From the NCBI RefSeq assembly GCF_000373385.1, contig NZ_KB891316.1, forward strand, positions 62,001-126,000: DNA of 64,000 bases, in the 5' to 3' direction. The stretch's first letter is position 1. Every line of letters starts with the position of its first letter. Shown here in pieces: positions 39,203 through 47,673 of the stretch. The position numbers were made by a program, and so were the translations under genes. The notes under the pieces are model-generated. The model saw nothing but the letters and a program-made list of their open reading frames with translations, did no database searches and had not been told where the DNA came from. The stretch is from Thiobacillus thioparus DSM 505 (GTDB taxonomy: Bacteria; Pseudomonadota; Gammaproteobacteria; Burkholderiales; Thiobacillaceae).

Positions 39203-40080
39203 ATGAACTCTGCATAGTGAGTGGCGATAATTCCGTGCTGAGGGGTAAGCAACGGAATACCCAACACCACTGGATATATCCTTAATGAGGATTCAGACCA
39301 ATAGCAGCCATGGGACAGCTGAAGCCGTTCCCCATTATTTGGGCATCTATACTCCACATTACGATTGCCGCTAGCTCTTTTGTTCTTCTCAATTAAAAGC
39401 ATCGCTGTTGGATTTAATGAGTTTGAGCATACTTTGGTCAACCTGTAGTCGGAAACATTCATCCCGAGCTTATCAGCGACTTGAGGCAAACCCCTGACAT
39501 AGCCCAGATGATCCATTCTTTGCCTACCTTCGTTCGTAGCCATTTCATATGATGGCTCGTACAAAATTAGATACTTCCTGGCCACGCGATATAACTCGGA
39601 GAGCGCATCTTCCTCGCGTCCTCCATTTGGCTCAATCGAATGAGAAGTGTAAACAATGTCAACCGAATCATCGGCCAAGGGGATACTAAACATGTCCCCG
39701 ACGAAAAGGCTTGAGCTCCCCCGCCCTTTCCTGTTGAAATATTTTTGACCAAACAAAGCTCGCGAAAGCGAAATATCGAATCCAAAAGAATCCGGCTCAA
39801 ATCTTAATTGCCGGCGGACATTTGCAAGTGTGGTCGCCTCGCCGACACCGGCCTCCATGATTGATTCAGTACCGGCACCTAAAGTGTTAAGGGTTTCGGC
39901 AATCTCACTTGTATATTCGTCAATGTAGGTACTGTTCTCATCAGCCAACGCTGTGTAGGTACCCGCCTGCAAATCGTAGCTAATTGCAATCGCGTCGGTG
40001 CGCCCTACTCCTCGGCACACTAGGTAATCAATAATATTGACCCCGCTTTTGTAGATCGCTTTTAATTCCAGAAGATCCAT
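39199..40080 (-). CDS. SAM-dependent methyltransferase-like protein
   Basis: A 293-residue protein from the ATG at 40080 (MDLLELKAIYKSGVN). SIMEAGVGEATTLANV looks like methyltransferase motif I; FVGDMFSIPLADDSVDIVYTSHSIEPN matches motifs II-III. A C-terminal part with YRCPNNGERLQLSHGCYWS has two cysteines and may be a small zinc-ribbon-like or Trm112-like domain. A longer GTG start at 40155 has no ribosome site. AT-rich. Confidence 0.7.
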   Translation of the reverse strand: MDLLELKAIYKSGVNIIDYLVCRGVGRTDAIAISYDLQAGTYTALADENSTYIDEYTSEIAETLNTLGAGTESIMEAGVGEATTLANVRRQLRFEPDSFGFDISLSRALFGQKYFNRKGRGSSSLFVGDMFSIPLADDSVDIVYTSHSIEPNGGREEDALSELYRVARKYLILYEPSYEMATNEGRQRMDHLGYVRGLPQVADKLGMNVSDYRLTKVCSNSLNPTAMLLIEKNKRASGNRNVEYRCPNNGERLQLSHGCYWSESSLRIYPVVLGIPLLTPQHGIIATHYAEFI

Positions 40081-40178
40081 CGCCCACTCACGCTTTATTA
40101 GTAATGAAGGTTTGTATTTACTCAAATTGGAGGCATTTAAATGACAGCCGTCCACGAAACAGCGCCAAATGAAACAGC

Positions 40179-40721
40179 CTATACGGCTAAGCTTTTCGCT
40201 GCATATACTTTCACCGTGCTCGGCTTTCCTTCAAAAATATATTTGTCCGGAATATCGTATATCCACTCATATCCCGCAGCCAAAAACGTTTTTTGCGAAG
40301 CGATATTTTCCGAATAGGCACCCGCCTCTATCCATCGTAGCTTTAGCTTATCTAACGCCCATCGAGTCACGGCTTCTATTACTTTCGAGCCAAGTTTCTT
40401 TCCCCATACAGATTTGTCGAACAAACAAATGCCTATGTGCGCGGTCTTGTGATGGCTTTCTATCCCATGGAGACGGACTGTGCCGCAATGATGCTGAGCC
40501 CCGTTCAACCATACCCCGAACAACACTGCATTCTCGGACTGCTGGTTCTGCTTCACAAACTCCGAGACACTCTGCTCAGTCTGGGCAACTCGTTTGACGC
40601 CATCCAAGTATCTGTTCACTTCGGGGTCATTTAATCCGGCAACGTAGCCGGGATGCAAATCCTCCAGTTTCAGCGGACGCAAATAGCCTCCCGAGAATTC
40701 CAAGACAATTTCTGGATTCAA
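40179..40721 (-). CDS. GNAT family N-acetyltransferase (PseH candidate)
   Basis: An about 180-residue GNAT protein. RPLKLEDLHPGYVAGLNDPEVNRYL is a typical RimJ/PseH N-terminus; HIGICLFDKSVWGKKLGSKVIEA holds the acetyl-CoA loop; the AYSENIASQKTFLAAGYEW region ends the fold. In pseudaminic acid synthesis PseH acetylates the 4-amino group of the PseC product, and this is the only GNAT in the locus, adjacent to pseI, so that role is likely. Start TTG at 40719-40721 overlaps the pseI stop (TTGA) with GGGGG upstream; a TTG at 40736 is the alternative. Confidence 0.75.
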   Translation of the reverse strand: MNPEIVLEFSGGYLRPLKLEDLHPGYVAGLNDPEVNRYLDGVKRVAQTEQSVSEFVKQNQQSENAVLFGVWLNGAQHHCGTVRLHGIESHHKTAHIGICLFDKSVWGKKLGSKVIEAVTRWALDKLKLRWIEAGAYSENIASQKTFLAAGYEWIYDIPDKYIFEGKPSTVKVYAAKSLAV

Positions 40722-41770
40722 CCCAGCATCCCCCAATTGAGAGCCGTCCCGCGCTTCACATCCTGACTGACGGTTTTACCCAGTATCTCTCCCAGAAATT
40801 TGGTGGGCAGCCCCAGACCGGGACGAATCGCTCGTACGTTCTCTTTCGTTAACACGTCCCCCGCCTTGATATCCTGCACCACATATAGCGACCGACGATA
40901 CTGGAGAGACTTCTTCTCCGCCTGCGTTGGCCCGTAACTTACTCGCCCAAGTGCTTGCCAGGCCCGTTCGGCCTCCAACACCAGTTGCGTCATCTCCGCG
41001 GGCTCCATGGAGAAAGCCGAGTCTACGCCGCCGTCTGCGCGGCTGAGGGTAAAGTGCTTTTCGATGACGCTGGCCCCCAGTGCGACACTGGCAACAGAAA
41101 CTCCGACTCCCATAGTGTGATCAGACAACCCCACTTCGCACCCGAACAATTCACGCAAGTGCGGGATGGTCAGGATGTTGGTATTCTCGGCTGTAGCAGG
41201 ATAGGTGCTGGTGCATTTGAGCAGAATTAAATCCATGCACCCCGCCTCACGTGCCGCTCGGACGGTCTCATCCAATTCGGCCACAGTCGCCATGCCGGTG
41301 GAGATAATCAGTGGTTTACCGGTTGCCGCCACGCGGCGGATCAGCGGCAAGTCGGTGTTCTCGAACGAGGCAATTTTATAGCAAGGCACGTCCAATGCCT
41401 CAAGGAAATCCACTGCAGTATCGTCAAATGGCGTACTGAAAGGGATGATGCCAAGTTCGCGTGCACGATCAAAGATCGGCTTGTGCCACTCCCACGGCGT
41501 GTATGCCTCGCCGTAAAGTTTGTAAAGCGAGGCACCTTTCCACAAACTGTTGGAATCGCTTATGTGAAACTCCCGCTCGTCCAGATCGATCGTCATCGTA
41601 TCCGGCGTATAGGTCTGTATCTTCAGTGCGTGTGCGCCTGACTTGGCCGCCGCTTCAACGATTTCCAAAGCACGTTCCAACGACTGGTTATGGTTACCAG
41701 ACATCTCGGCAATGATGAATGGCGGGTAACTCGGGCCGATCTGGCGGCCGGCTATTTGAATAGGTTTCAT
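40718..41770 (-). CDS. pseI: pseudaminic acid synthase (NeuB family)
   Basis: Condenses PEP with 2,4-diacetamido-2,4,6-trideoxy-altrose to the nine-carbon pseudaminic acid. The 350-residue protein has the NeuB domain (FIIAEMSGNHNQSLERAL, ALKIQTYTPDTMTID, SDHTMGVGVSVASVALGASVIEKHFTL in parts) and a C-terminal SAF antifreeze-like domain (GDVLTKENVRAIRPGLG). The QTYTPDTMT form is typical of PseI rather than NeuB. GAAAGG lies four bases before the ATG at 41768-41770. It follows the ATP-grasp gene closely. Confidence 0.9.
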   Translation of the reverse strand: MKPIQIAGRQIGPSYPPFIIAEMSGNHNQSLERALEIVEAAAKSGAHALKIQTYTPDTMTIDLDEREFHISDSNSLWKGASLYKLYGEAYTPWEWHKPIFDRARELGIIPFSTPFDDTAVDFLEALDVPCYKIASFENTDLPLIRRVAATGKPLIISTGMATVAELDETVRAAREAGCMDLILLKCTSTYPATAENTNILTIPHLRELFGCEVGLSDHTMGVGVSVASVALGASVIEKHFTLSRADGGVDSAFSMEPAEMTQLVLEAERAWQALGRVSYGPTQAEKKSLQYRRSLYVVQDIKAGDVLTKENVRAIRPGLGLPTKFLGEILGKTVSQDVKRGTALNWGMLG

Positions 41771-41777
41771 ATGCCTT

Positions 41778-42710
41778 TCAATCAATAATTACTGCACTCT
41801 GGACTCTCACCATGATGCGATCCTGCGATATTTCTGGAAAAACAACCTGCTTTCCTTCGGCTTCATCAATGGCCCAGAGCACGTCGGTGTATCCCAATCG
41901 GTGCCTCATCAATACAGTCGAAGAAAAGCGCGGATTGATCTCGAACACACGTGGCCCCTTATCGGTAAGCCGCAGTTGGACATTCATGCTGCCACGCAGA
42001 TCCAAGCCTATAGCGATGGCTTCGCACATTCGGGTCGTTTCCTCATCCTTTATTATCTTCGCCCAGCCAGTAAATCCCCCCGTCAGGCGCCGCAGCATCA
42101 ACAAACTGGAGACTTTTCCGTCAAGACGGCGATATACGGCGCATGTCACCTCTCGCTCTGCCGACCCTACCAATTCCTGGAAGATTGCATCCGGGTAACG
42201 TTTGACCAGGTAATCAGCATCTTCATCATCAGCAACTGTAAAGATAGCCCGCGACCCGGAACCTGTCCGATTCTTCAGGATGCAGGGATACGCAATAGGA
42301 CGCCCGGCGCGCGCAGGGCGCGTCCAAGGTATTGGTATGCCAAGATCCATCAAGGAATTCATTGTTTCCAGCTTGTCCAACCCTGCCTTGACGACACGCT
42401 GCCCGGCAGTGATCCATTTCACTCCAGAAGCCAATTCTGGAAATGGCAAAGTTGCAGTTAACTCCGGCTCCGACATCGGTATCACCATCCCGACGGAATA
42501 TTTCCTGACGATTTCTTTTATCGTATCCAGATATTCAGGATCACCTGCTTGGGGGACCAGTAGAAAGTGATCCACGAATAAATGCCCGCCATGTTGTGCA
42601 TGAATATCCACGCCGACCAGGTAGAGGTCTGGCCGGTTTTCCCGGAGAATCGTAGCGACTCCTTGCGAGATATCTCCGCCTATCCCTGTAATAAGAACTA
42701 CGTTGCTCAT
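41778..42710 (-). CDS. ATP-grasp domain protein
   Basis: A 310-residue ligase-type protein. N-terminal pre-ATP-grasp Rossmann region VVLITGIGGDISQGVATIL; central YPCILKNRTGSGSRAIF lysine-containing ATP loop; QELVGSAEREVTCAVY; and the metal-binding VFEINPRFSSTVLMRH near residue 265. ATP-grasp enzymes join a carboxylate to an amine or thiol through an acylphosphate, so it may attach an acyl or amino-acid group to the nonulosonate or its precursor. That is inference from position between a phosphoesterase and pseI. It overlaps the metallophosphoesterase by four bases. Confidence 0.8.
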   Translation of the reverse strand: MSNVVLITGIGGDISQGVATILRENRPDLYLVGVDIHAQHGGHLFVDHFLLVPQAGDPEYLDTIKEIVRKYSVGMVIPMSEPELTATLPFPELASGVKWITAGQRVVKAGLDKLETMNSLMDLGIPIPWTRPARAGRPIAYPCILKNRTGSGSRAIFTVADDEDADYLVKRYPDAIFQELVGSAEREVTCAVYRRLDGKVSSLLMLRRLTGGFTGWAKIIKDEETTRMCEAIAIGLDLRGSMNVQLRLTDKGPRVFEINPRFSSTVLMRHRLGYTDVLWAIDEAEGKQVVFPEISQDRIMVRVQSAVIID

Positions 42711-43405
42711 TTGCGTGTCAGGACCTCTGCTAAATAGGGTAGTTCAGGATGACGTTGCTGACACTCCTGCACCAGTCCGGATGCATCATATTGCTCGCAA
42801 CGCAATTCCAGGCTTTGGGTAGCCGTATCGAAAAGCGCCCAATGCGCGCCCGGCTGACGATTGCGAGGCTGCCCCACAGAGCCGGGGTTCACCAAAAGTG
42901 TGTTGCCGATCTTTCGCTGCATGGGGTAGTGCGTATGGCCCAGCACGACCAGGTCGAAATCCTGCACCGCAGATCGACTCAACAACTCCGGTTGCGCATC
43001 CGGATAGACGTATTGGTCATTGTTCCAAGGGGAGCCGTGGCATAGCAAAATCCTGCATCCGTCGATCATGAGATCCAAAGGGTGAGGCAGACTGCACAAC
43101 TCATCGAGTTGTTCCTCGCTTAGTTGCTCGATGGCAGTGCGTAAGCCCGTTCCATAGCGCGCATCCACTCGATCCAGAAATGCGGAATCGGAGCGTGCTG
43201 CAATCAGCATGTCTTCATGATTGCCTCTCACTACATGCCTGTCCCATGGCTTAAGCAATTCCAGTGCTTTCTTTGGCGCATAGTAGTAACCGATAAGATC
43301 ACCCGTTATAAGCAATTTATCGGCCCCGTTTGAAGTGGCTGCGGTGAGGACAGCCCGCAACGCAAAGTCATTTCCGTGAATATCGCCCAGCAAGACCAAC
43401 TTCAT
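42707..43405 (-). CDS. calcineurin-like metallophosphoesterase
   Basis: A 232-residue protein with all five motifs of the family: GDIHGND (near residue 8), GDLIGYY, RGNHEDM, CHGSP and GHTHYP. It resembles the YfcE/MJ0936 group, which hydrolyses phosphodiesters or sugar phosphates. Nine-phosphate removal is a step in sialic acid routes but is not needed for PEP-aldol products of PseI, so the substrate is open. It is coupled to the ATP-grasp gene by a four-base overlap. Confidence 0.82.
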   Translation of the reverse strand: MKLVLLGDIHGNDFALRAVLTAATSNGADKLLITGDLIGYYYAPKKALELLKPWDRHVVRGNHEDMLIAARSDSAFLDRVDARYGTGLRTAIEQLSEEQLDELCSLPHPLDLMIDGCRILLCHGSPWNNDQYVYPDAQPELLSRSAVQDFDLVVLGHTHYPMQRKIGNTLLVNPGSVGQPRNRQPGAHWALFDTATQSLELRCEQYDASGLVQECQQRHPELPYLAEVLTRK

Positions 43406-43437
43406 TTTGTGTTTGCTTGTTCCAAGTTAAGCAACAT

Positions 43438-44346
43438 CTAACGCTTTTTCGCCACCATCATCACATCTCGACCGTAACCACCTGCTGCTAGGGTTTCATA
43501 AAAATGATCAAGAACATCAGTCATCCCGGCCTTTTTCAAGTTCTCCTCGAACATTACCCGTCGCTGGTGCGCAATAGGACCCAATTCCGGATGGGCCACG
43601 TAGTCAAGATCTTGCAACAGGAATAATTCCAATGGATATAACGCCGACTGGTCAATCACATCAAAACCATTTTGCTCAAGGACGTTCTTAAGGGAATCAA
43701 AATCAAAATAGTTAACGTGATCAGGAAGATGGACAAACCAGGGTAGATGTCCCTTAGCTTTCAAGAAGGCTTTTTGCAACGGGCTAAAATCGTTCGGGAC
43801 CGTGACGCCCAGCAACGCACCGGATTTCATAACCCCGCGTATTCTTTCAAGAAACTTGATGGGTTCGGTAACATGCTCCAAGACATTGACCATCACGAAT
43901 GCTTCTGCATCCACTTCCCCGCTGGACTCCGCCTCATCAAGAAATGTCCATACACTCTTTTTGAAGAATGTTCCAAATCCCAATTTCTGTGCACGCTCCA
44001 GTCCGGGACTCTGGTCAAATCCAGTGAGATTGTTAAACCCTAACGCATGCATCTCCTTTAAGAAGCCTCCGTCACCGCACCCCATATCGATAACTTTCGC
44101 ATCACGCTGCAAGTTTCTGCCCAATAAGCGCGCTGTCTCAGCCAAATTTGCCTGGGGGGTTGGCATCTCGTAACGGCTGTAGAAATCGCTAAGATATTCG
44201 GCGGGCGGATAGGGATCGACATGGTAAAACTTGCAGGTTTCACAATAGCCAAGTTTAGTTCCAGCGAGGGGCCGACTGTTGCGCCACAGTTCCTCGGGTA
44301 CAGGATCCAATATATAAGTTAGAAAATGGTGCCCTTTAGGAGCCAT
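43438..44346 (-). CDS. class I SAM-dependent methyltransferase with N-terminal cysteine pair
   Basis: A 302-residue protein. GYCETCKFYHVDPYPPAEYL near residue 35 carries a CxxC that often binds zinc in this methyltransferase group. VIDMGCGDGGFLKEMHALG is motif I; FVMVNVLEHVTEPIKFLERI and GALLGVTVPNDFS complete the core. Related proteins accompany nonulosonate and O-antigen clusters. Substrate unknown. Confidence 0.8.
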   Translation of the reverse strand: MAPKGHHFLTYILDPVPEELWRNSRPLAGTKLGYCETCKFYHVDPYPPAEYLSDFYSRYEMPTPQANLAETARLLGRNLQRDAKVIDMGCGDGGFLKEMHALGFNNLTGFDQSPGLERAQKLGFGTFFKKSVWTFLDEAESSGEVDAEAFVMVNVLEHVTEPIKFLERIRGVMKSGALLGVTVPNDFSPLQKAFLKAKGHLPWFVHLPDHVNYFDFDSLKNVLEQNGFDVIDQSALYPLELFLLQDLDYVAHPELGPIAHQRRVMFEENLKKAGMTDVLDHFYETLAAGGYGRDVMMVAKKR

Positions 44347-44358
44347 CTATTTGCCCTT

Positions 44359-45423
44359 TTAAATGATCGAGATTTTCTTCATGATGGCGGTGACCGTTTC
44401 CGTCCCCTGCCATTCCCCCAATACAACGCTAGCCTGTGCCGAAAGCCTCTTCAACTCAGCTGGACTTTCAATAAGGCGCTCAATTGCCTGCGCCAGGTCG
44501 GTGGCAGTAATTTCACCTTCCCATCCCAGGAATTCGATTGCCCCCATTTGCTCCAAGTCCAAAGTTGTTTGAAGCTGGTTATCCGCGAGTACGACAGTAA
44601 GCGTCGGCAATGCCAATGAACATCGCTCCCAAGTGGTTACACCTCCTGCACCGACCGCCAAATCTGCAGCTTCAATCAGTTCAGCCATATTGGATACTTG
44701 GCAATGGAATTGCGTGCTCGGCATCTCATTACACAGGGATAGGATTTCATTCCGATAGGGGTTGCCCGCACCCACGACCACATCAACGGAAATTTCCGGT
44801 CTGGCGATCAGCTTAACTGCATCTAATGCCTTACGCGTCTGATTGGTCGAATCGCTACCACCGAAAAAAATCAGGATACGCCGTACTGTTCCATCTCTCA
44901 CTCTGAGCTTCTGTTTTGCGGTAGCGAATTCAGGACGCAACAACACATATTTTGGCCCAAGTAGGGTGACGCACCCTTCAGGCACCAAGCCCTGGTAGCG
45001 CCGCTCCATATCCCGATAATAATTCTGATCGAGCAGCAGATCGCAATCATGCGGTCGATTCGCAAGGTCATCGATCACCATGAGCTTGCGCGCGCATGGG
45101 CGTAGCGCACGCTCCCATGCAGCATCCAATTGATAATGATCAACCACCAGCCAATCAACGCCGTCCGGAAACAACTGCGCGGCCGCCTTGTTTGTTTCAC
45201 CTGCATCATGCTGCTGAGTAACCTTTTCCACTTCAGCCAAGGGTAATTTGGCAAATCGATAACCACGTACGCTCAACAAGTCGAACATTCCGCCGGGCAA
45301 GTCGCGGCAAATGAAAGCCACTTCTGCCCCCTCGCAACGCAGTTGATCGGCCAGTGTCAGACAACGCATCAGATGCCCACTGCCAATCTCGACCGATGCA
45401 TCGGTACGGACAAGTATCTTCAT
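44359..45423 (-). CDS. pseG: UDP-2,4-diacetamido-2,4,6-trideoxy-beta-L-altropyranose hydrolase
   Basis: GT-B-fold hydrolase that releases UDP from the PseH product to give the free sugar for PseI. The 354-residue protein keeps His17 in SVEIGSGHLMRCLTLAD, the catalytic position known from Campylobacter PseG. IFFGGSDSTNQT and VGAGGVTTWERCSLALPTL form the UDP site. Start ATG at 45423. An 86-base gap separates it from the aminotransferase upstream and holds a 21-codon reading frame. Confidence 0.9.
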   Translation of the reverse strand: MKILVRTDASVEIGSGHLMRCLTLADQLRCEGAEVAFICRDLPGGMFDLLSVRGYRFAKLPLAEVEKVTQQHDAGETNKAAAQLFPDGVDWLVVDHYQLDAAWERALRPCARKLMVIDDLANRPHDCDLLLDQNYYRDMERRYQGLVPEGCVTLLGPKYVLLRPEFATAKQKLRVRDGTVRRILIFFGGSDSTNQTRKALDAVKLIARPEISVDVVVGAGNPYRNEILSLCNEMPSTQFHCQVSNMAELIEAADLAVGAGGVTTWERCSLALPTLTVVLADNQLQTTLDLEQMGAIEFLGWEGEITATDLAQAIERLIESPAELKRLSAQASVVLGEWQGTETVTAIMKKISII

Positions 45424-45444
45424 AACCGCTGCTAGCCTTGTTCT

Positions 45445-45510
45445 TTACATACGGTCACTGGTGCCGTCAGGCCGGTAGCCAATGAGTAGCGGGTCTGAAG
45501 CCTTACGCAT
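45445..45510 (-). other. possible 21-codon reading frame coupled to the aminotransferase stop
   Basis: In the gap between the class III aminotransferase and pseG, an ATG shares its A with the aminotransferase TGA (TGATG), giving a 21-residue peptide (MRKASDPLLIGYRP...) that stops 21 bases before pseG. It may be a coupled leader that carries ribosomes to pseG, or chance. No family recognised. Confidence 0.25.
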
Positions 45511-46799
45511 CAACGCACCTTGAACAATGGCTCTAGCGGTTGACAGCGCAGCATCGACTCAAGCTTGTTTCCGCGCACGCCTTCGGCCAGCATCGGGATC
45601 ACCTCATCGTATGCGCTGAAAAGCCGATCTAGATCGGCATCCGAATGGCTATAGCTCATGTTGTGCGATCCAATAGTTAGGATTCCGCGCGCGAACATCT
45701 CCTGCAAAAACAATGTCTTGATCTGCCACTGGCTATAGTTGCCTACATCTTTGATCAGGAAGAAGCTCCATGTCGGATTACCAGATGTGCTCAGAAAATC
45801 TTCTGCGCCTGCCGCCAGGATGCGCGTCTTTAAGCCATCGATCACCTTTCGCCCCTGGACATAGAGCGTCTCGGTGACCGGTTCCCTCTTGAGTTTTTGC
45901 ATGGTAGCGAGCGCCGCCGCTAAAGAAAGCGTCTCCCCTCCAAAGGTGAAAGAAAAAAACACTTCCTCCATGAGTTGCATGACATCGGCTCGGCCAACAA
46001 CGGCCGATACCGGGTAACCGTTGGCAAGCCCCTTGCCGAAGGTAGCGACATCGGGCGTCACCCCGAAGTGCTGTTGCGCGCCGCCAACGGCATAGCGGAA
46101 GCCCGTCACAGTCTCATCAAAAATCAGCAGCGCGCCATGTTTGTGCGCCAGCGCTTTCACTTCTTCCAGGAAACCCGGCAGCGGCTCTGTTACGTTCATC
46201 GGCTCAAGGATCACTGCGGCGATCTGGTCTGGGTATTCCTGAAACAGTTTGGCAAGACTGCTGATGTCGTTATAGGTCCATGTATGCGAGAGGTCGCGCG
46301 TGACCTGGGGCACGCCGCGGTTTCGCGCAGTAGTGCCGATGTACCAATCCTGCCAGCCATGGTAGCCACAGACCGCGACATGATCGCGATTCGTGTACGC
46401 GCGCGCGATACGAATCGCCCCGGCCGTGGCATCGGAGCCGTTCTTGCCAAAACGAACTTTTTCGGCACACGGCACAAGTTTGACGATCTGCTCAGCCACC
46501 TGCATCTCGAGTGGGTGCGGTAACGAAAAGATCACGCCGTCCTCAAGTTGAGCCCGCACTGCGGCATCCACATCTGGATCGCAATAACCCAAGGTGATGG
46601 CGGCCAAACTATTGATGAAATCAATGTATTCATTGCCATCGACATCCCATACCCGACAACCCTTGCCCTTCCGAATAAAGAATGGTGAAACGCTCATCGG
46701 GTATTGGGTTTTGCTTTTGCTAAAGGTCTGTGATCCAAGCGGAATGGTTTTTAGAGCCCTATCCAGCAATTCTTCTGAGTGTTGATAGCGTTCAGACAT
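45510..46799 (-). CDS. class III aminotransferase, glutamate-1-semialdehyde aminomutase-like
   Basis: A 429-residue PLP enzyme of the HemL-like group. GCRVWDVDGNEYIDFINSLAA, FGKNGSDATAGAIRIARAYT, LIFDETVTGFRYAVGGAQQHF and the PLP lysine at about 256 in ATFGKGLANGYPVSA. Context between a SpsF-like cytidylyltransferase and pseG argues against tetrapyrrole synthesis and for a role on a nonulosonate or its side chain (inference). Similar genes occur in other pse-type clusters. Confidence 0.85.
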   Translation of the reverse strand: MSERYQHSEELLDRALKTIPLGSQTFSKSKTQYPMSVSPFFIRKGKGCRVWDVDGNEYIDFINSLAAITLGYCDPDVDAAVRAQLEDGVIFSLPHPLEMQVAEQIVKLVPCAEKVRFGKNGSDATAGAIRIARAYTNRDHVAVCGYHGWQDWYIGTTARNRGVPQVTRDLSHTWTYNDISSLAKLFQEYPDQIAAVILEPMNVTEPLPGFLEEVKALAHKHGALLIFDETVTGFRYAVGGAQQHFGVTPDVATFGKGLANGYPVSAVVGRADVMQLMEEVFFSFTFGGETLSLAAALATMQKLKREPVTETLYVQGRKVIDGLKTRILAAGAEDFLSTSGNPTWSFFLIKDVGNYSQWQIKTLFLQEMFARGILTIGSHNMSYSHSDADLDRLFSAYDEVIPMLAEGVRGNKLESMLRCQPLEPLFKVR

Positions 46800-46800
46800 A

Positions 46801-47580
46801 TTAATTCTCTTTGATTTGGTAAGCAGTTGATGACATATCTGCCTTGAGGGACTTTAGATATCCCTCATTGCGTTGATGGGTGGTGTTCCAGTTCGCCAAT
46901 TCCGGACGCTGATCCAGCAGACTTAAGATGTCCTGCGTGGAAAAATCAGGATTCTTTGGATAGAGCGCCTCGTAAACCATGGTGACCAGCTCGAGATCCT
47001 TTGGCTCATCCACCGTCCAGCGCAAATGTGAGAGGTCGCTTGGACTCTTGTAATGACCTATTTTGAATCGAAGAGGTTGCTGATGGATGAACGGTGTCAC
47101 ATGTTCACGTTGAGACGGCAACGTAGCTTCCCGCCATGCCTGCTCAAGGCAGGAAAAGCGGAATAACTCGACGTCCAGTCCGTCAGGGAATGTGGGCTCT
47201 ATTGCATTGCTAGCGTAATCAAAGCCACCATCCAGATAAAAGCCGATGACATCATCAATCAGCATTGGATCGGCCAAAGGACAATCCGCGGTAAGACGCA
47301 CAACATGTTCTGGGTTGAAGACGCGCGCAGCCTGATAAAACCTATCCAGAACGTCGTTGAGACTTCCACGGTAACAACCGATGCCATGCTCTTCGCAGAG
47401 CTTTTCTATCAGATCGTCTGATGGCTCGTTACTGGTTGCCACCAGTAATCGATCTATCTTCTGCGCTTTCTGCAGCCTCTCGATCTGTCTCAATAACATG
47501 GGCGCGCCAACCAACGGTTTTAGCACTTTCCCCGGCAAGCGAGACGAGGTAACACGGGCCTGTAATATCGCAAGTATCAT
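46801..47580 (-). CDS. SpsF/PseF-like cytidylyltransferase
   Basis: A 259-residue nucleotidyltransferase: ILQARVTSSRLPGKVLKPL (N-terminal nucleotide loop), RLLVATSNEPSDDLI, CYRGSLNDVLDRFYQAAR, and VVRLTADCPLADPMLID with a metal-binding aspartate. It belongs to the SpsF/COG1861 group and by context activates the nonulosonic acid as a CMP-sugar, the PseF step. Substrate choice is inferred from neighbours. Confidence 0.84.
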   Translation of the reverse strand: MILAILQARVTSSRLPGKVLKPLVGAPMLLRQIERLQKAQKIDRLLVATSNEPSDDLIEKLCEEHGIGCYRGSLNDVLDRFYQAARVFNPEHVVRLTADCPLADPMLIDDVIGFYLDGGFDYASNAIEPTFPDGLDVELFRFSCLEQAWREATLPSQREHVTPFIHQQPLRFKIGHYKSPSDLSHLRWTVDEPKDLELVTMVYEALYPKNPDFSTQDILSLLDQRPELANWNTTHQRNEGYLKSLKADMSSTAYQIKEN

Positions 47581-47673
47581 TTTTTGACCACGTCACCGTT
47601 GTGTAATGGCCTAATTGTACGGATAGCGACGGGGCTTTGGGGCAGTTGTCTGGAAGTTCCGCATATCGCCAGG

